In this document: in pieces, positions 8,318-16,480 of the stretch
Position numbering within the stretch: the stretch's first letter is position 1
Layout: each line of letters starts with the position of its first letter
Source: RGIG8597 sp045133795
GTDB taxonomy: Bacteria > Spirochaetota > GWE2-31-10
Length of the DNA stretch: 27,089 bases
Direction: 5' to 3'
Assembly: GCA_045133795.1 (NCBI GenBank)
Contig: JBGUUT010000048.1
Coordinates: 1-27,089, forward strand
Made by a program: the position numbers and the translations under genes
The notes under the pieces: model-generated
Told to the model about the DNA's origin: nothing
The model's input: the letters and a program-made list of their open reading frames with translations, nothing else
Database searches by the model: none

Positions 8318-8914
8318 ATGTTTGGAAATTTATTTATAACAGCAATTGCCAGTATTTTTATAAATAACTTTGTACTTACACAATTTATGGGAGTTTCACC
8401 TTTTTTAGGTACATCTAAAAAAATGACTCAAGTGTGCAGTATGGGAGTTATTGTAATATTTGTTATGACTTTGGCTTCAATAGTGACATATCCGGTTAAT
8501 TATTATTTTTTGATACCGCTTAATTTAAAGTTTTTGCGAATTTTGTTCTTTTTGGTAATAATTGCGGTAATTGTTCAAATTATTGAATTGTTCTTGAAAA
8601 AGAAAATTCCGGAGCTTTATCATTCTTTAGGAATTTATTTGCCGTTAGTTACTACAAACTGTGCAGTTATGGGAGTGGTTTTTCAGAATTCTGAAATTAC
8701 TTGTTCATTTGTTGAAGCGACCGTTCATGCATTTTTCGGAGGTTTGGGATTTCTTCTTGTACTCTTTATTATGGCGACAATTCGTGAAAAACTTGATATG
8801 GCTACGGTTCCTAAAGCTTTCAAAGGGATTCCGGCTGCTTTTATCAGTGCAGGACTTATGGCAATGGCTTTTTTGGCTGTAGATAAGTCAATCTTAATAA
8901 AATTGTTTTCTTAA
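8318..8914 (+). CDS. rnfA: RnfA, membrane subunit of the Rnf complex
   Basis: 198 residues with six membrane helices, homologous to RsxA/NqrE. Family blocks: N-N-F-V-L-T-Q-F-M-G-V-S-P-F-L-G near residues 16-30, L-G-I-Y-L-P-L-V-T-T-N-C115-A-V-M-G, and I-R-E-K-L-D-M. In the usual G-L-C-P-F block the first cluster-binding cysteine is replaced by S27 (codon tca, two changes from a Cys codon). C115, the second ligand, is kept. RnfA and RnfE pack as an inverted pair around the ion and electron path in known structures. A gagga site sits before the ATG, and rnfB follows after 28 bases. Confidence 0.95.
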   Translation: MFGNLFITAIASIFINNFVLTQFMGVSPFLGTSKKMTQVCSMGVIVIFVMTLASIVTYPVNYYFLIPLNLKFLRILFFLVIIAVIVQIIELFLKKKIPELYHSLGIYLPLVTTNCAVMGVVFQNSEITCSFVEATVHAFFGGLGFLLVLFIMATIREKLDMATVPKAFKGIPAAFISAGLMAMAFLAVDKSILIKLFS

Positions 8915-8942
8915 TATTTATTTCTTATGAAGGGCGTTTTGT

Positions 8943-9800
8943 ATGATTTTTGATATGATTTTAAAAAGTCTAGTGGGGATTTTGGTATTTACGGTATTCA
9001 GTTTTTTATGTGCACTGTTACTTGCTTTTGTTGCACGATTGTTTCAATCTTCACCCGATAAAAAAATTGATAAAATAATGAAGCATTTACCGGGATTGGA
9101 TTGCGGAGAATGTGGATATCCCAGTTGCAGTGAATACGCTTATAAGATAGCACATGAAAATGAAGATTCGGATAAATGTTTGCCCGGTAATAAGGAAATA
9201 CTTCGAAAGATTCGTAACAGGAATTTAAAAAACGGTAAAACTGGAATGGTTGCAAAAATAGCATGTTTGGCTGCAAATACAACTTCTGAGCTTGAATATA
9301 TTTTTGACGGTGCTGATGACTGTTATACTTTATTTCATCATTTCTCTGGTGATAAAAAATGTAAAGTAGGATGTATGGGACGTGGAGATTGTCAAAAAGT
9401 TTGTCCTATGAATGCTATAAAAACAGATTCACAAGGCAGATTGTGGATTGATTCGGCAATTTGTTCCGGTTGTGGTAAATGTATTTCTGTTTGTCCTACA
9501 AGAGTTATAAAACTTGTACCATTAAATGGCGGACATTTTATAGCATGTTCAAATCATGACGAAGAGCAACAAGTCAAAGAAGTGTGTAAATGGGGATGTA
9601 CCGGTTGTAAGAGTTGTGAACATTTTTCAGTTAACGGAGCTGTTAAAGTAAAAAATAACCTAGCGGTGATTTCTTATGAAAGTGGAATGGGTGATTTACA
9701 AAATATAGCTTCAAAATGTCCGGCAAAGGTTATTGTTCCGATAAAAGGACAAAAAGCTTACCTTTTTTCATTGAAAGAAAATACATCTGTTCAAGAATAA
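8943..9800 (+). CDS. rnfB: RnfB, ferredoxin-docking iron-sulfur subunit
   Basis: 285 residues, longer than the gamma-proteobacterial form and of the clostridial multi-cluster type. One N-terminal membrane helix (about 5-30) is followed by a four-Cys cluster domain C54, C57, C62, C79 (G-L-D-C-G-E-C-G-Y-P-S-C). A complete two-cluster ferredoxin module follows (C140, C144, C150, C154 and C174, C177, C180, C184). A further ferredoxin-like module has C219, C222, C225, then S229 where the fourth Cys is expected, and of the second motif only C259 remains (S-K-C-P). By the usual cross-pairing this keeps one cluster and removes the other. RnfB is thought to accept electrons from reduced ferredoxin. 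Last gene of the operon; it converges on mnmE with 20 bases between them and no clear hairpin. Confidence 0.94.
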   Translation: MIFDMILKSLVGILVFTVFSFLCALLLAFVARLFQSSPDKKIDKIMKHLPGLDCGECGYPSCSEYAYKIAHENEDSDKCLPGNKEILRKIRNRNLKNGKTGMVAKIACLAANTTSELEYIFDGADDCYTLFHHFSGDKKCKVGCMGRGDCQKVCPMNAIKTDSQGRLWIDSAICSGCGKCISVCPTRVIKLVPLNGGHFIACSNHDEEQQVKEVCKWGCTGCKSCEHFSVNGAVKVKNNLAVISYESGMGDLQNIASKCPAKVIVPIKGQKAYLFSLKENTSVQE

Positions 9801-9820
9801 AGCCGAACATTTTTTTTAAG

Positions 9821-11224
9821 TTATTTTCCTACACAGAATGTGGAGAATATCTTATTTAAGATATCATCCGGAGTAACTTCTCCGGTGATTTCGCCATAGT
9901 AATTTAATGCTGTTCTGATTTCAAATGCAGCAAGATCAAGTGCATCTTCTTCTAATCGTGTAGCGGCAGAAATCAGTGCATTTTCTGCAAGTTCTAAAAG
10001 AATCGCATGACGTTCATTTGTAATTATAGGATCGGTATTTTCATTGATGTCAGAGCCTATAAGAAGTTCTTTAAATGAGTTATTAAAATCCTCCAAGCCT
10101 TGACGATGTAATGCACTCATCTTAATTACTCTGAGATTTGGTTTATTTCCCAGAAGCTGTTGTAGGTTGTTTTCCAGAGCTGTTAAATCTTCTTTTTTTA
10201 ATAAATCGCTTTTATTTATAATACAAATCAATTTGTTGTTTTTGTATTTCTCAAGATTTTCTCTGTCAATATCAGTAATACCTTCAATAGCTGATAGCAA
10301 ATAAACGACAATATCTGCATTTTCTGATAATTCAATAGAGCGACGAGTACCTTCTTTTTCTATAGGATCATCAGTTTTTCGTAAACCGGCAGTATCAAAA
10401 ATTCTTACTCCGTATCCGCAAATATTAACATTGGCGTCAAGATAATCACGTGTAGTTCCGTGAATATCGGAAACAATGGCTTTGTCTTCATTGAGAATAT
10501 AATTGAAAAGGGTAGATTTACCGACATTTGTTTGTCCAAGCAATGCCATTCTTATTCCTGAGCGAAAGTACTTTCCGCGAGCAAAACCGGCAATAAGCTG
10601 TTTATTTTCATTTAGGATTATATTTATGCTAGAAAGCCATTTATTAATGTCAGGTGTTAAATCTTCCTCAGGATAATCAATGTAAACTTCAATTGCACTT
10701 AATACATCTGAAGTCTTTTCTTTTAATTCATCGATTTCACGTTTAATTCTTCCGGTTAGTTGTTGAATTGCAATATGAGCAGCTTGTTTAGTTGAAGCAT
10801 TTACAATATCCATTACGGCTTCGGCACTTGATAAATCTAATTTCCCGTTGAGAAAGGCTCTTTTTGAGAATTCTCCCGGCTCTGCTATTCTTGCTCCGTT
10901 TGCACAAAGTAATCGTAAGATTAATGAAATTACAAGCATACTTCCGTGACAGTTTATTTCAAAACTTTCTTCTCCGGTAAAGCTTTTTCCGTCAGAAAAA
11001 GTAAGAACTAAAACGTCATCGATTAATTGTTCTTTATCATAAAGTTTTCCGTAATAGGCACGGTGAGATTTAAAAATGCTGATTTCTTTTTCATTGTGTG
11101 ATTTGAATATTTTGGGAAGTATCTGTTGGCTATTTTTTCCGCTGCATCTGATTATTCCTATTGCTGCGTTTCCTGTAGCGGTAGCACAGGCACATATAAT
11201 ATCTTCGTCGTAACTTTTTTCCAT
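9821..11224 (-). CDS. mnmE: tRNA uridine-5-carboxymethylaminomethyl GTPase MnmE
   Basis: GTPase that, with MnmG, modifies U34 of certain tRNAs in the cytoplasm. 467 residues: N-terminal folate-binding domain (starting D-I-I-C-A-C-A-T-A), helical domain, and an inserted G domain with G1 G230-Q-T-N-V-G-K-S-T, G2/G3 region D-I-H-G-T-T-R-D and D-T-A-G-L-R, and G4 N-K-S-D. The C-terminus is F-C464-V-G-K, the family signature with the catalytic Cys. It is the last gene of the gpsA operon; its ATG is one base past the stop of the preceding gene, and a ggag within that gene can serve as ribosome site. Confidence 0.97.
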   Translation of the reverse strand: MEKSYDEDIICACATATGNAAIGIIRCSGKNSQQILPKIFKSHNEKEISIFKSHRAYYGKLYDKEQLIDDVLVLTFSDGKSFTGEESFEINCHGSMLVISLILRLLCANGARIAEPGEFSKRAFLNGKLDLSSAEAVMDIVNASTKQAAHIAIQQLTGRIKREIDELKEKTSDVLSAIEVYIDYPEEDLTPDINKWLSSINIILNENKQLIAGFARGKYFRSGIRMALLGQTNVGKSTLFNYILNEDKAIVSDIHGTTRDYLDANVNICGYGVRIFDTAGLRKTDDPIEKEGTRRSIELSENADIVVYLLSAIEGITDIDRENLEKYKNNKLICIINKSDLLKKEDLTALENNLQQLLGNKPNLRVIKMSALHRQGLEDFNNSFKELLIGSDINENTDPIITNERHAILLELAENALISAATRLEEDALDLAAFEIRTALNYYGEITGEVTPDDILNKIFSTFCVGK

Positions 11225-11225
11225 T

Positions 11226-11633
11226 TTATGACTCCGCCGGAGTAAAGTTTTGTATTACGCTATTCATCTCATGTGAACTTTTTATAATATCTGTATCTTG
11301 CAAAACAAAACCGTAATTTTCTAAGAGAGTTAAGGCTTTTAAAAAAGTTTTCATTCCAAAAAGTTTGTGTGTTGCAAATAGGCTCGCATAACGAGTTAAT
11401 ATATCGCCTTTACTTTTTAAGAATTTTTCAAGTAAAGCTAAAGACTCGCACGGAATAAAAGACTTTCCGGAATCGAAGAAAAAAACAATATGTTTTTCTA
11501 CGCATATCTTTTCAGCGTTTTCCATAGAAAAATATTTTACTGTATGACCGTCTTTTACTAATTTTCTTTCGGCAATCTTACTTAAAGTATTCAATTTTTG
11601 ACTGTTTCCGATTAAAACAAAACCGATTCGCAT
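11226..11633 (-). CDS. Unknown 135-residue cytoplasmic protein
   Basis: I do not recognise this protein. It begins with a beta strand and possible loop (M-R-I-G-F-V-L-I-G-N-S-Q-K) that recalls Rossmann or flavodoxin-like folds, contains I-V-F-F-F-D-S-G-K-S as a second strand-loop, and has a helical second half. No signal peptide or membrane segment is seen. A ggag site lies about 10 bases before the ATG, and the stop is directly followed by the mnmE start, so it is translated as part of the operon. It could be a nucleotide-binding or flavodoxin-like protein, but this is only a fold guess. Confidence 0.75.
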   Translation of the reverse strand: MRIGFVLIGNSQKLNTLSKIAERKLVKDGHTVKYFSMENAEKICVEKHIVFFFDSGKSFIPCESLALLEKFLKSKGDILTRYASLFATHKLFGMKTFLKALTLLENYGFVLQDTDIIKSSHEMNSVIQNFTPAES

Positions 11634-11651
11634 TTTTTAATTACTCCGATA

Positions 11652-13130
11652 TTATTTATAAAAATGGTATGAAATTGGAACTTTATATATCAGAACCTTT
11701 TCTTCTTCATATTCTGCTTCAGATAAAACTCTTGCAAGTCTGAGTTTGTCGTCGGTAGAAATATTTTTCTTCATTCTGTAAGAACGTCGACCGTTTACTT
11801 TTAGATATGAGTTTTTCATTAATTCGTAATTTGAAGTTTTTTCTGGTAGTCTATGTTCTATGATATTTTCAAAAACAGATGCCGGTATTTCGTGCGGTAT
11901 ATGAATATTTACTAAATTCTCGAAACTTGTTTCCTCTCCGCTTTCAAAAACGCGTAAATAAAAATGTTTACCCTTAAAATAAGGAACAAGTACGCTGATG
12001 TGATAATATTCTGGAATCAGACGCTTGTTATCACTGTATTTGTTGAAAACTGCAACATAAAAATATAGCGGATTTTCTTCTTGTTCTTTAAAAAGAATGT
12101 AGGGTAAATCACTGAATCTGAAACCTTTTGCTTCAAAGTATGGGAAATAGTCATTTTCGGTTAACTCTTCCGCAGATTCAGATAAGATTCCGGACAATTT
12201 ATTAAATTCTTTATTAAGATTTTCTATCCAATCTTTTCCGAAAAAAGGGTCGGAATTTTCATGTTGGCGATGTTGTTGTCTGTAAGCATTTTCATTATCG
12301 ATATTTTTTCTTTTCAGCGTACTAATCGGTAATCTTTTATGATTATGATTTAATACACGTAAGTATTGATCGTAAATTTCTTTTACAAAACCGCTGCAAT
12401 TTAATCCTTGCTTTGTTTTAGGTAACGGAGACTCATTTTTTATATATACAAATTCTCCTTGTTCATTTAAAGCCCCGTCGTCTGCAAAATCGGAAAGCGA
12501 TTTTTTTATGACGTTTTGGATGAAATTATTTTTAATTTCATAATCATTTTCCGGTCTGTTTAGAACTTTCTCTATAGGATAATATTTATTTACGGCAGAA
12601 AGAATTTCATAAGAAGAAAGAAATTTTAGCTTGTTGATGTTAAAATTAAATTCAATATTTGACTCATACTGTTGACCAAATAAATAAACATCAAAAAATT
12701 GTTTGTTTGTTTGCCAATCAGTGTAGAATTCAATATAACTGCCGCTGTTTTCAAGATAGTGAAACCTAACTTTTTCAATTTTGTCTTCATCAGAAAATGA
12801 ATCTTGAGATGAGAAAGAATATATGATTTTCCCAAAAGTTTTATCTTCTTTTTCTCCGCGATAAGCCGGGAAGAACATTAAATCATAACAACCGTCTTTT
12901 CGGCGTTCAAATTTTATTCCGACTTTTTTATTTTCCGGACCGCTGAAACGTTGAAAACTTTTTCCTTTTTTCCAATTGTTATTTGTATTGAGAAAAAGTT
13001 CTTTTCGAATATTAACGGTATCGTAGAATTTTTCGTCTTCTTTTATTACGGCGTTAAGTGTTGTTGTTATAAAGAACAACAGTAGTACGCTAATGAATAT
13101 AGATTTCCTTCTTGATATTTCCATTTTCAT
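11652..13130 (-). CDS. Secreted NlpC/P60-like (papain-fold) protein
   Basis: 492 residues with a signal peptide (basic M-K-M-E-I-S-R-R-K then a hydrophobic stretch to about residue 28). The N-terminal 200 residues are beta-rich and unrecognised. The central block G-L-N-C245-S-G-F-V-K-E-I-Y matches the nucleophile motif of NlpC/P60 cysteine peptidases (normally D-C-S-G-F-V). H377 in Y-Y-H-I-S-V-L-V sits in a hydrophobic strand as the family His does (H-V-G-I-Y). If active it would cut peptidoglycan peptides or amides in the periplasm. The spacing of 132 residues between Cys and His is longer than in typical members, so it is a divergent one. The start lies 41 bases inside the preceding gene, but an aagga site 8 bases upstream and the signal peptide support it. 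Confidence 0.72.
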   Translation of the reverse strand: MKMEISRRKSIFISVLLLFFITTTLNAVIKEDEKFYDTVNIRKELFLNTNNNWKKGKSFQRFSGPENKKVGIKFERRKDGCYDLMFFPAYRGEKEDKTFGKIIYSFSSQDSFSDEDKIEKVRFHYLENSGSYIEFYTDWQTNKQFFDVYLFGQQYESNIEFNFNINKLKFLSSYEILSAVNKYYPIEKVLNRPENDYEIKNNFIQNVIKKSLSDFADDGALNEQGEFVYIKNESPLPKTKQGLNCSGFVKEIYDQYLRVLNHNHKRLPISTLKRKNIDNENAYRQQHRQHENSDPFFGKDWIENLNKEFNKLSGILSESAEELTENDYFPYFEAKGFRFSDLPYILFKEQEENPLYFYVAVFNKYSDNKRLIPEYYHISVLVPYFKGKHFYLRVFESGEETSFENLVNIHIPHEIPASVFENIIEHRLPEKTSNYELMKNSYLKVNGRRSYRMKKNISTDDKLRLARVLSEAEYEEEKVLIYKVPISYHFYK

Positions 13131-14514
13131 AAATCATTTCCTTAATCTCGGATAATTTTTTCTTTGCTGTTGCCTGAAAAGTTTTACTGTCAGGTGCAAA
13201 TAACGGAGAAATCTCACATCGTTCTATTTTGTCGGTATTTTCAATTCCTATCTCTTTTAACCAAGAACGATAGAGGTTTGTTTGACCGTCAATACATGTT
13301 TCTATAGAATCAATACCGGTCTTATTCTTTAACGGAAAGAATTCTTCATTTCTTGAAGTTTCAAAGAAAATAGCTTTTTTAGCTAGTGGAATTAAGTCAA
13401 AAACAAAAGTTTCAAATTTTAAAACAGAAATTTTTTCATCACAATTTTCGCAATTATTAAAATTAGGAAGTGTTATTTCCTTTTCGGCGATGTGAATCGG
13501 CAATTTACTGCTTCTTTTTTTTATGAAAGAAACAGAAAACAAATGAATCCCGGTGGATCCCATTTGAAAAAGCAAAGAACCGTCTTCTCGTTTTTGTTGC
13601 ATTATATTTTGCGGAATGTCAGAATATTCTACAATTTGGCGTTTTGTAGATTTTCGTTCTTGCATTGCAACACCGAGTTTTTCTTCTGCAAATTTTTTGC
13701 GTATTACTTTTGTGGATATATCTGAATTTTCATCAATGTGACATCCGATGAAATAAGGATCAGCCATATTGATAAGCGGATTATCTACTTGGAAATAAGA
13801 TAAATATTCAATTCCCCAATGTTCCATTTTTGAAATATAGCCTTGAGAAGTTAAAGCTCCTAATATCCCTCCGTGACCGTTTGGATTCATAAAAAGTTCA
13901 TTTTTTGTTTTTAAAATTAAATCACCGGACTTTGATGTTACGGTAGGATTAATTCCTTGTTTGAAGAAGAAAATATTTTCTTTATCCATATTGAAATAAT
14001 TATTTTCAATAAAGAAATTTACTGTTGTGTCATAGTTATCAATTGACGTCATAATAAACCATTTAAATTTATGACTGTATAAATCAGAATAAAAGAGAAT
14101 TTTTTCTGCAAATATTTGAAATAAAGATTTTTTGGATATCGGAGAAATTCCAAAACATCCTTTAGGTAAATCAATTCCAAGTCTTGAAGCTTGACCACCG
14201 GCAACAGTCAGAAACGCAACTTTACCGTTTTTTAAAGCATCTAGACCGATATTATAAAATTGTTCTTTTTTATCTGTTTGCTCCAATCCTATATAATCTG
14301 AAGGCTCTAATGATGATAAATCCAACGGTTTACGTTCGGTTTGTGCAATTTTATAATATTTTTGAACTTTTCTGAAATTGATAGAACCGGCAACATCTAA
14401 TAGATGTTTTTGTTCTTCTTCATTTAACTCATCCCAAAATTGTAGAATGTGTTCTTGATTATATTTGAAAATTCTTTGAATAGAACGTCTTTCATTACGT
14501 TTTTTCCCAATCAT
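13090..14514 (-). CDS. UDP-sugar pyrophosphorylase, eukaryotic UAP/UDPGP type
   Basis: Nucleotidyltransferase of the UDPGP family that makes a UDP-sugar from UTP and a sugar-1-phosphate, most likely UDP-N-acetylglucosamine. 474 residues. The signature loop is G106-G-Q-A-S-R-L-G (usual G-G-Q-G-T-R-L-G) followed by P117-K-G. Other family blocks are N-P-N-G-H-G-G in the sugar pocket and F-Q-V-D-N-P-L-I-N-M-A-D-P for metal and sugar binding. This eukaryote-like enzyme differs from the bacterial GlmU. UDP-glucose or UDP-galactose cannot be excluded as product. Its ATG overlaps the stop of the merR gene by 4 bases, and its end overlaps the next gene by 41 bases. Confidence 0.85.
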   Translation of the reverse strand: MIGKKRNERRSIQRIFKYNQEHILQFWDELNEEEQKHLLDVAGSINFRKVQKYYKIAQTERKPLDLSSLEPSDYIGLEQTDKKEQFYNIGLDALKNGKVAFLTVAGGQASRLGIDLPKGCFGISPISKKSLFQIFAEKILFYSDLYSHKFKWFIMTSIDNYDTTVNFFIENNYFNMDKENIFFFKQGINPTVTSKSGDLILKTKNELFMNPNGHGGILGALTSQGYISKMEHWGIEYLSYFQVDNPLINMADPYFIGCHIDENSDISTKVIRKKFAEEKLGVAMQERKSTKRQIVEYSDIPQNIMQQKREDGSLLFQMGSTGIHLFSVSFIKKRSSKLPIHIAEKEITLPNFNNCENCDEKISVLKFETFVFDLIPLAKKAIFFETSRNEEFFPLKNKTGIDSIETCIDGQTNLYRSWLKEIGIENTDKIERCEISPLFAPDSKTFQATAKKKLSEIKEMIYENGNIKKEIYIH

Positions 14515-14894
14515 AAAGAAAAACTCCTTAATTCTTTTAACATATCTTCTAACTCTTCACGAATGTATTTTGCCATAGCTTTTCCTATGACAGGCGGATT
14601 TTCTAGAAAATCATCTTTACCTGAAAGAATTCTTTTGGCACCTTTAATGGTCATTCCGCGTTGATACAAAAGCTCTTGAATCTTTTGTACAATAACAACA
14701 TCACTGTCTTTATAAACTCTGTGACCGAATTTATTTTTCAAAGGCGATAATTCATCAAATTCATTTTCCCAGAAACGAAGAATATTTTGCTTAATTCCGG
14801 TAATCTCGGATACTTGACCGATAGTATAATATTGAGTCTTATTCCCAATGTTCATACTTTTCTTTTCTTCCAAATAAGTTTTTAAGGCTGTCAT
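14511..14894 (-). CDS. MerR-family transcriptional regulator
   Basis: 127 residues with a MerR winged-helix domain at about 22-95: Y-Y-T-I-G-Q-V-S-E-I-T-G-I, then L-R-F-W-E-N-E-F with the invariant Trp-Glu, G-H-R-V-Y, and the G-M-T-I-K-G-A-K-R-I-L segment that ends the domain. The short C-terminus has no Cys cluster or ligand domain, so it is a minimal MerR that probably binds DNA alone or with a partner. It overlaps the end of gpsA by 56 bases if the first ATG is used (ggaa 7 bases upstream). The ATG at 14855 (M14) would shorten the overlap to 17 bases and is a fair alternative. Its target is unknown; the operon promoter is one option. Confidence 0.88.
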   Translation of the reverse strand: MTALKTYLEEKKSMNIGNKTQYYTIGQVSEITGIKQNILRFWENEFDELSPLKNKFGHRVYKDSDVVIVQKIQELLYQRGMTIKGAKRILSGKDDFLENPPVIGKAMAKYIREELEDMLKELRSFSL

Positions 14895-15840
14895 AAATAT
14901 TTCCGTCTTGATAAAGTATTTTGTATAATTCGTTTGTTAATGGCATTTCAACCTGTAATTCTTTGGCAAAATGATAAATTGATTCGCAATTTTTCACACC
15001 TTCAGCAACCATTTGCATTGAATTAATAATATCATTAAGTTTTCTGCCTTTTCCCAATTCTTCACCGACATATCTGTTTCTGGAATGTTTTGAACAACAT
15101 GTTACTATTAAATCTCCCATTCCCGTAAGACCGGAGAAAGTTTTTTCTTTTGCTCCGGCTTTTTTACCCAGACGAATGAGCTCTGCCATTCCGCGTGTCA
15201 TCAATGCGGCTTTTGTATTATCTCCCATTCCCATTCCGTCGGAGATTCCTGCGATTACGGCTATAATATTTTTGATTGCACCGCCGAGTTCAACTCCGGC
15301 AATATCTTCGTTTGTATAGACTCTTAAATAATCAGTCATGAATGCACGTTGAACAACTTCTGCAATTTCAAGATTAGGACAACCGGCAACAATTGTTGAC
15401 GGCATTTTTTTACTTACTTCTTCAGCGTGAGTAGGGCCGGAAAGAGCAACAATCCCTTTCTTTTCCGGAATAACTTCATCAAGAATTTGGCTCATGCGTA
15501 AGAAAGTTTTATCTTCAAGTCCTTTTGTTACCGTAACTAATATTTGATTAGATGTAACGAAAGTTGCGGTGTTTTTTGCTGTTGAACGAATTGCAAAAGA
15601 CGGAACGGCAAAAACAACCATAAAGGCATCTTTTATGGCTTCTTCAAGATTGTTTGTGACTGTTAATGTATCCGGAAAAGTAATTCCGGGTAAGAAACGT
15701 TTATTTTCTCGTTCAGTAGATAACAATTGGGCTAAAGAGGCATCAAATTCCCACATTACTACATTAAACTTACTTGCTAAAACCAATGCTAGGGTATTTC
15801 CCCAGGAACCGGCACCCAATACTGCGACTTTATTATTCAT
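14839..15840 (-). CDS. gpsA: Glycerol-3-phosphate dehydrogenase (NAD(P)+)
   Basis: Reduces dihydroxyacetone phosphate to sn-glycerol-3-phosphate, the backbone for phospholipids. 333 residues, the family length. N-terminal dinucleotide motif G9-A-G-S-W-G14, then the T-K-G-L-E block, S-G-P-T-H-A-E-E, catalytic Lys in E-L-G-G-A-I-K-N-I, and the family signature G-L-T-G-M-G-D-L-I-V-T-C with S-R-N-R. A strong gggagg site lies 7-10 bases before the ATG. First gene of a six-gene minus-strand operon that ends with mnmE. Confidence 0.97.
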   Translation of the reverse strand: MNNKVAVLGAGSWGNTLALVLASKFNVVMWEFDASLAQLLSTERENKRFLPGITFPDTLTVTNNLEEAIKDAFMVVFAVPSFAIRSTAKNTATFVTSNQILVTVTKGLEDKTFLRMSQILDEVIPEKKGIVALSGPTHAEEVSKKMPSTIVAGCPNLEIAEVVQRAFMTDYLRVYTNEDIAGVELGGAIKNIIAVIAGISDGMGMGDNTKAALMTRGMAELIRLGKKAGAKEKTFSGLTGMGDLIVTCCSKHSRNRYVGEELGKGRKLNDIINSMQMVAEGVKNCESIYHFAKELQVEMPLTNELYKILYQDGNIYDSLKNLFGRKEKYEHWE

Positions 15841-15881
15841 TTTATATTCCCTCCCAATCGTTATTAAATAATTTGTCTAAC

Positions 15882-15910
15882 AGTATAAAATAAATTCTGC
15901 ATTTCGCCAA
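15882..15910 (-). promoter_or_regulatory. Candidate sigma-70 promoter for the gpsA operon
   Basis: On the minus strand TTGGCG (15905-15910) and TATACT (15882-15887) are separated by 17 bases, matching 4/6 and 5/6 of consensus. The -10 lies about 42 bases before the gpsA ATG. Seen by eye only; no start site is known. Confidence 0.5.
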
Positions 15911-16480
15911 CATTTTCTTCCTTAAGAATGAATAAAGAAACGGTATTTTTTTGTTGAAACTTGTAGAATATAAAAAAAATTAGATATTAAAATTTAATTT
16001 TATGAGGGAACTTGCCGATTTTTATCAGTTAATAACTTGTGAGTTTTTAATGGGTATATAAGATAACTTGTTAATAACTTATGTTTTATTAGTATCTAGA
16101 ATGGACGTAATTTGTTTGTTTGAAAAGAATTAGAGTGTGTGAATAAGTGGCTTCTTTTAAAATGAATAAAGGTAATAAATTTAGAAGACTTGGGGTGAGT
16201 TGTTAATAACTTGTTAATATTGCAGGGAATGCTGTTTATATTTGAAAAACATTTTGTTCCGGTATGTTAAAAAAACTTTATTGCGTGAAACAATTTATAT
16301 TTTTTAAAAAAAAATATTTTTTTATTGACACAGTTTTATGTTAATAAATATTTCAAATGATAAAACTTGAAATAAAACTTCAAGTTTCATTTTAGTATGT
16401 CCGATTTTACTTAAAGTTGTTTTTCTCTTTATTTGTTTTGTTGTAATATTTAAAGAAATCTATCAAATAGGAGTGAGATT
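15911..16480. other. AT-rich non-coding gap with repeated GTTAATAACTT
   Basis: The largest gap inside the window (640 bases from 15841, with the gpsA promoter at its left). It holds no credible gene. GTTAATAACTT occurs three times in the same direction, at 16028-16038, 16070-16080 and 16202-16212. The second copy is preceded by ataacttgtt and the third followed by gttaat, so half units recur. A run of A/T (about 16288-16326) precedes TTGACA at 16325-16330, a possible -35 for the downstream LysM gene, but no good -10 follows. The repeats look like binding sites for one protein. Confidence 0.55.
16363..16387. promoter_or_regulatory. Inverted repeat AAACTTGA-N9-TCAAGTTT
   Basis: A perfect 8-base inverted repeat (16363-16370 and 16380-16387) about 95 bases before the LysM gene start. 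No T-run follows, so it is not a terminator; an operator or a 5'-leader hairpin is more likely. No known regulator is implied. Confidence 0.45.

Noticed and set aside
16325..16354. Promoter for the LysM gene from TTGACA at 16325
   Set aside because: The -35 is perfect, but no hexamer at 16-18 bases matches more than three positions of TATAAT, so it is mentioned only as possible.
15911..16480. Replication origin
   Set aside because: No DnaA boxes of the TTATCCACA type and no dnaA, dnaN or gyr genes nearby; repeats alone are not enough.
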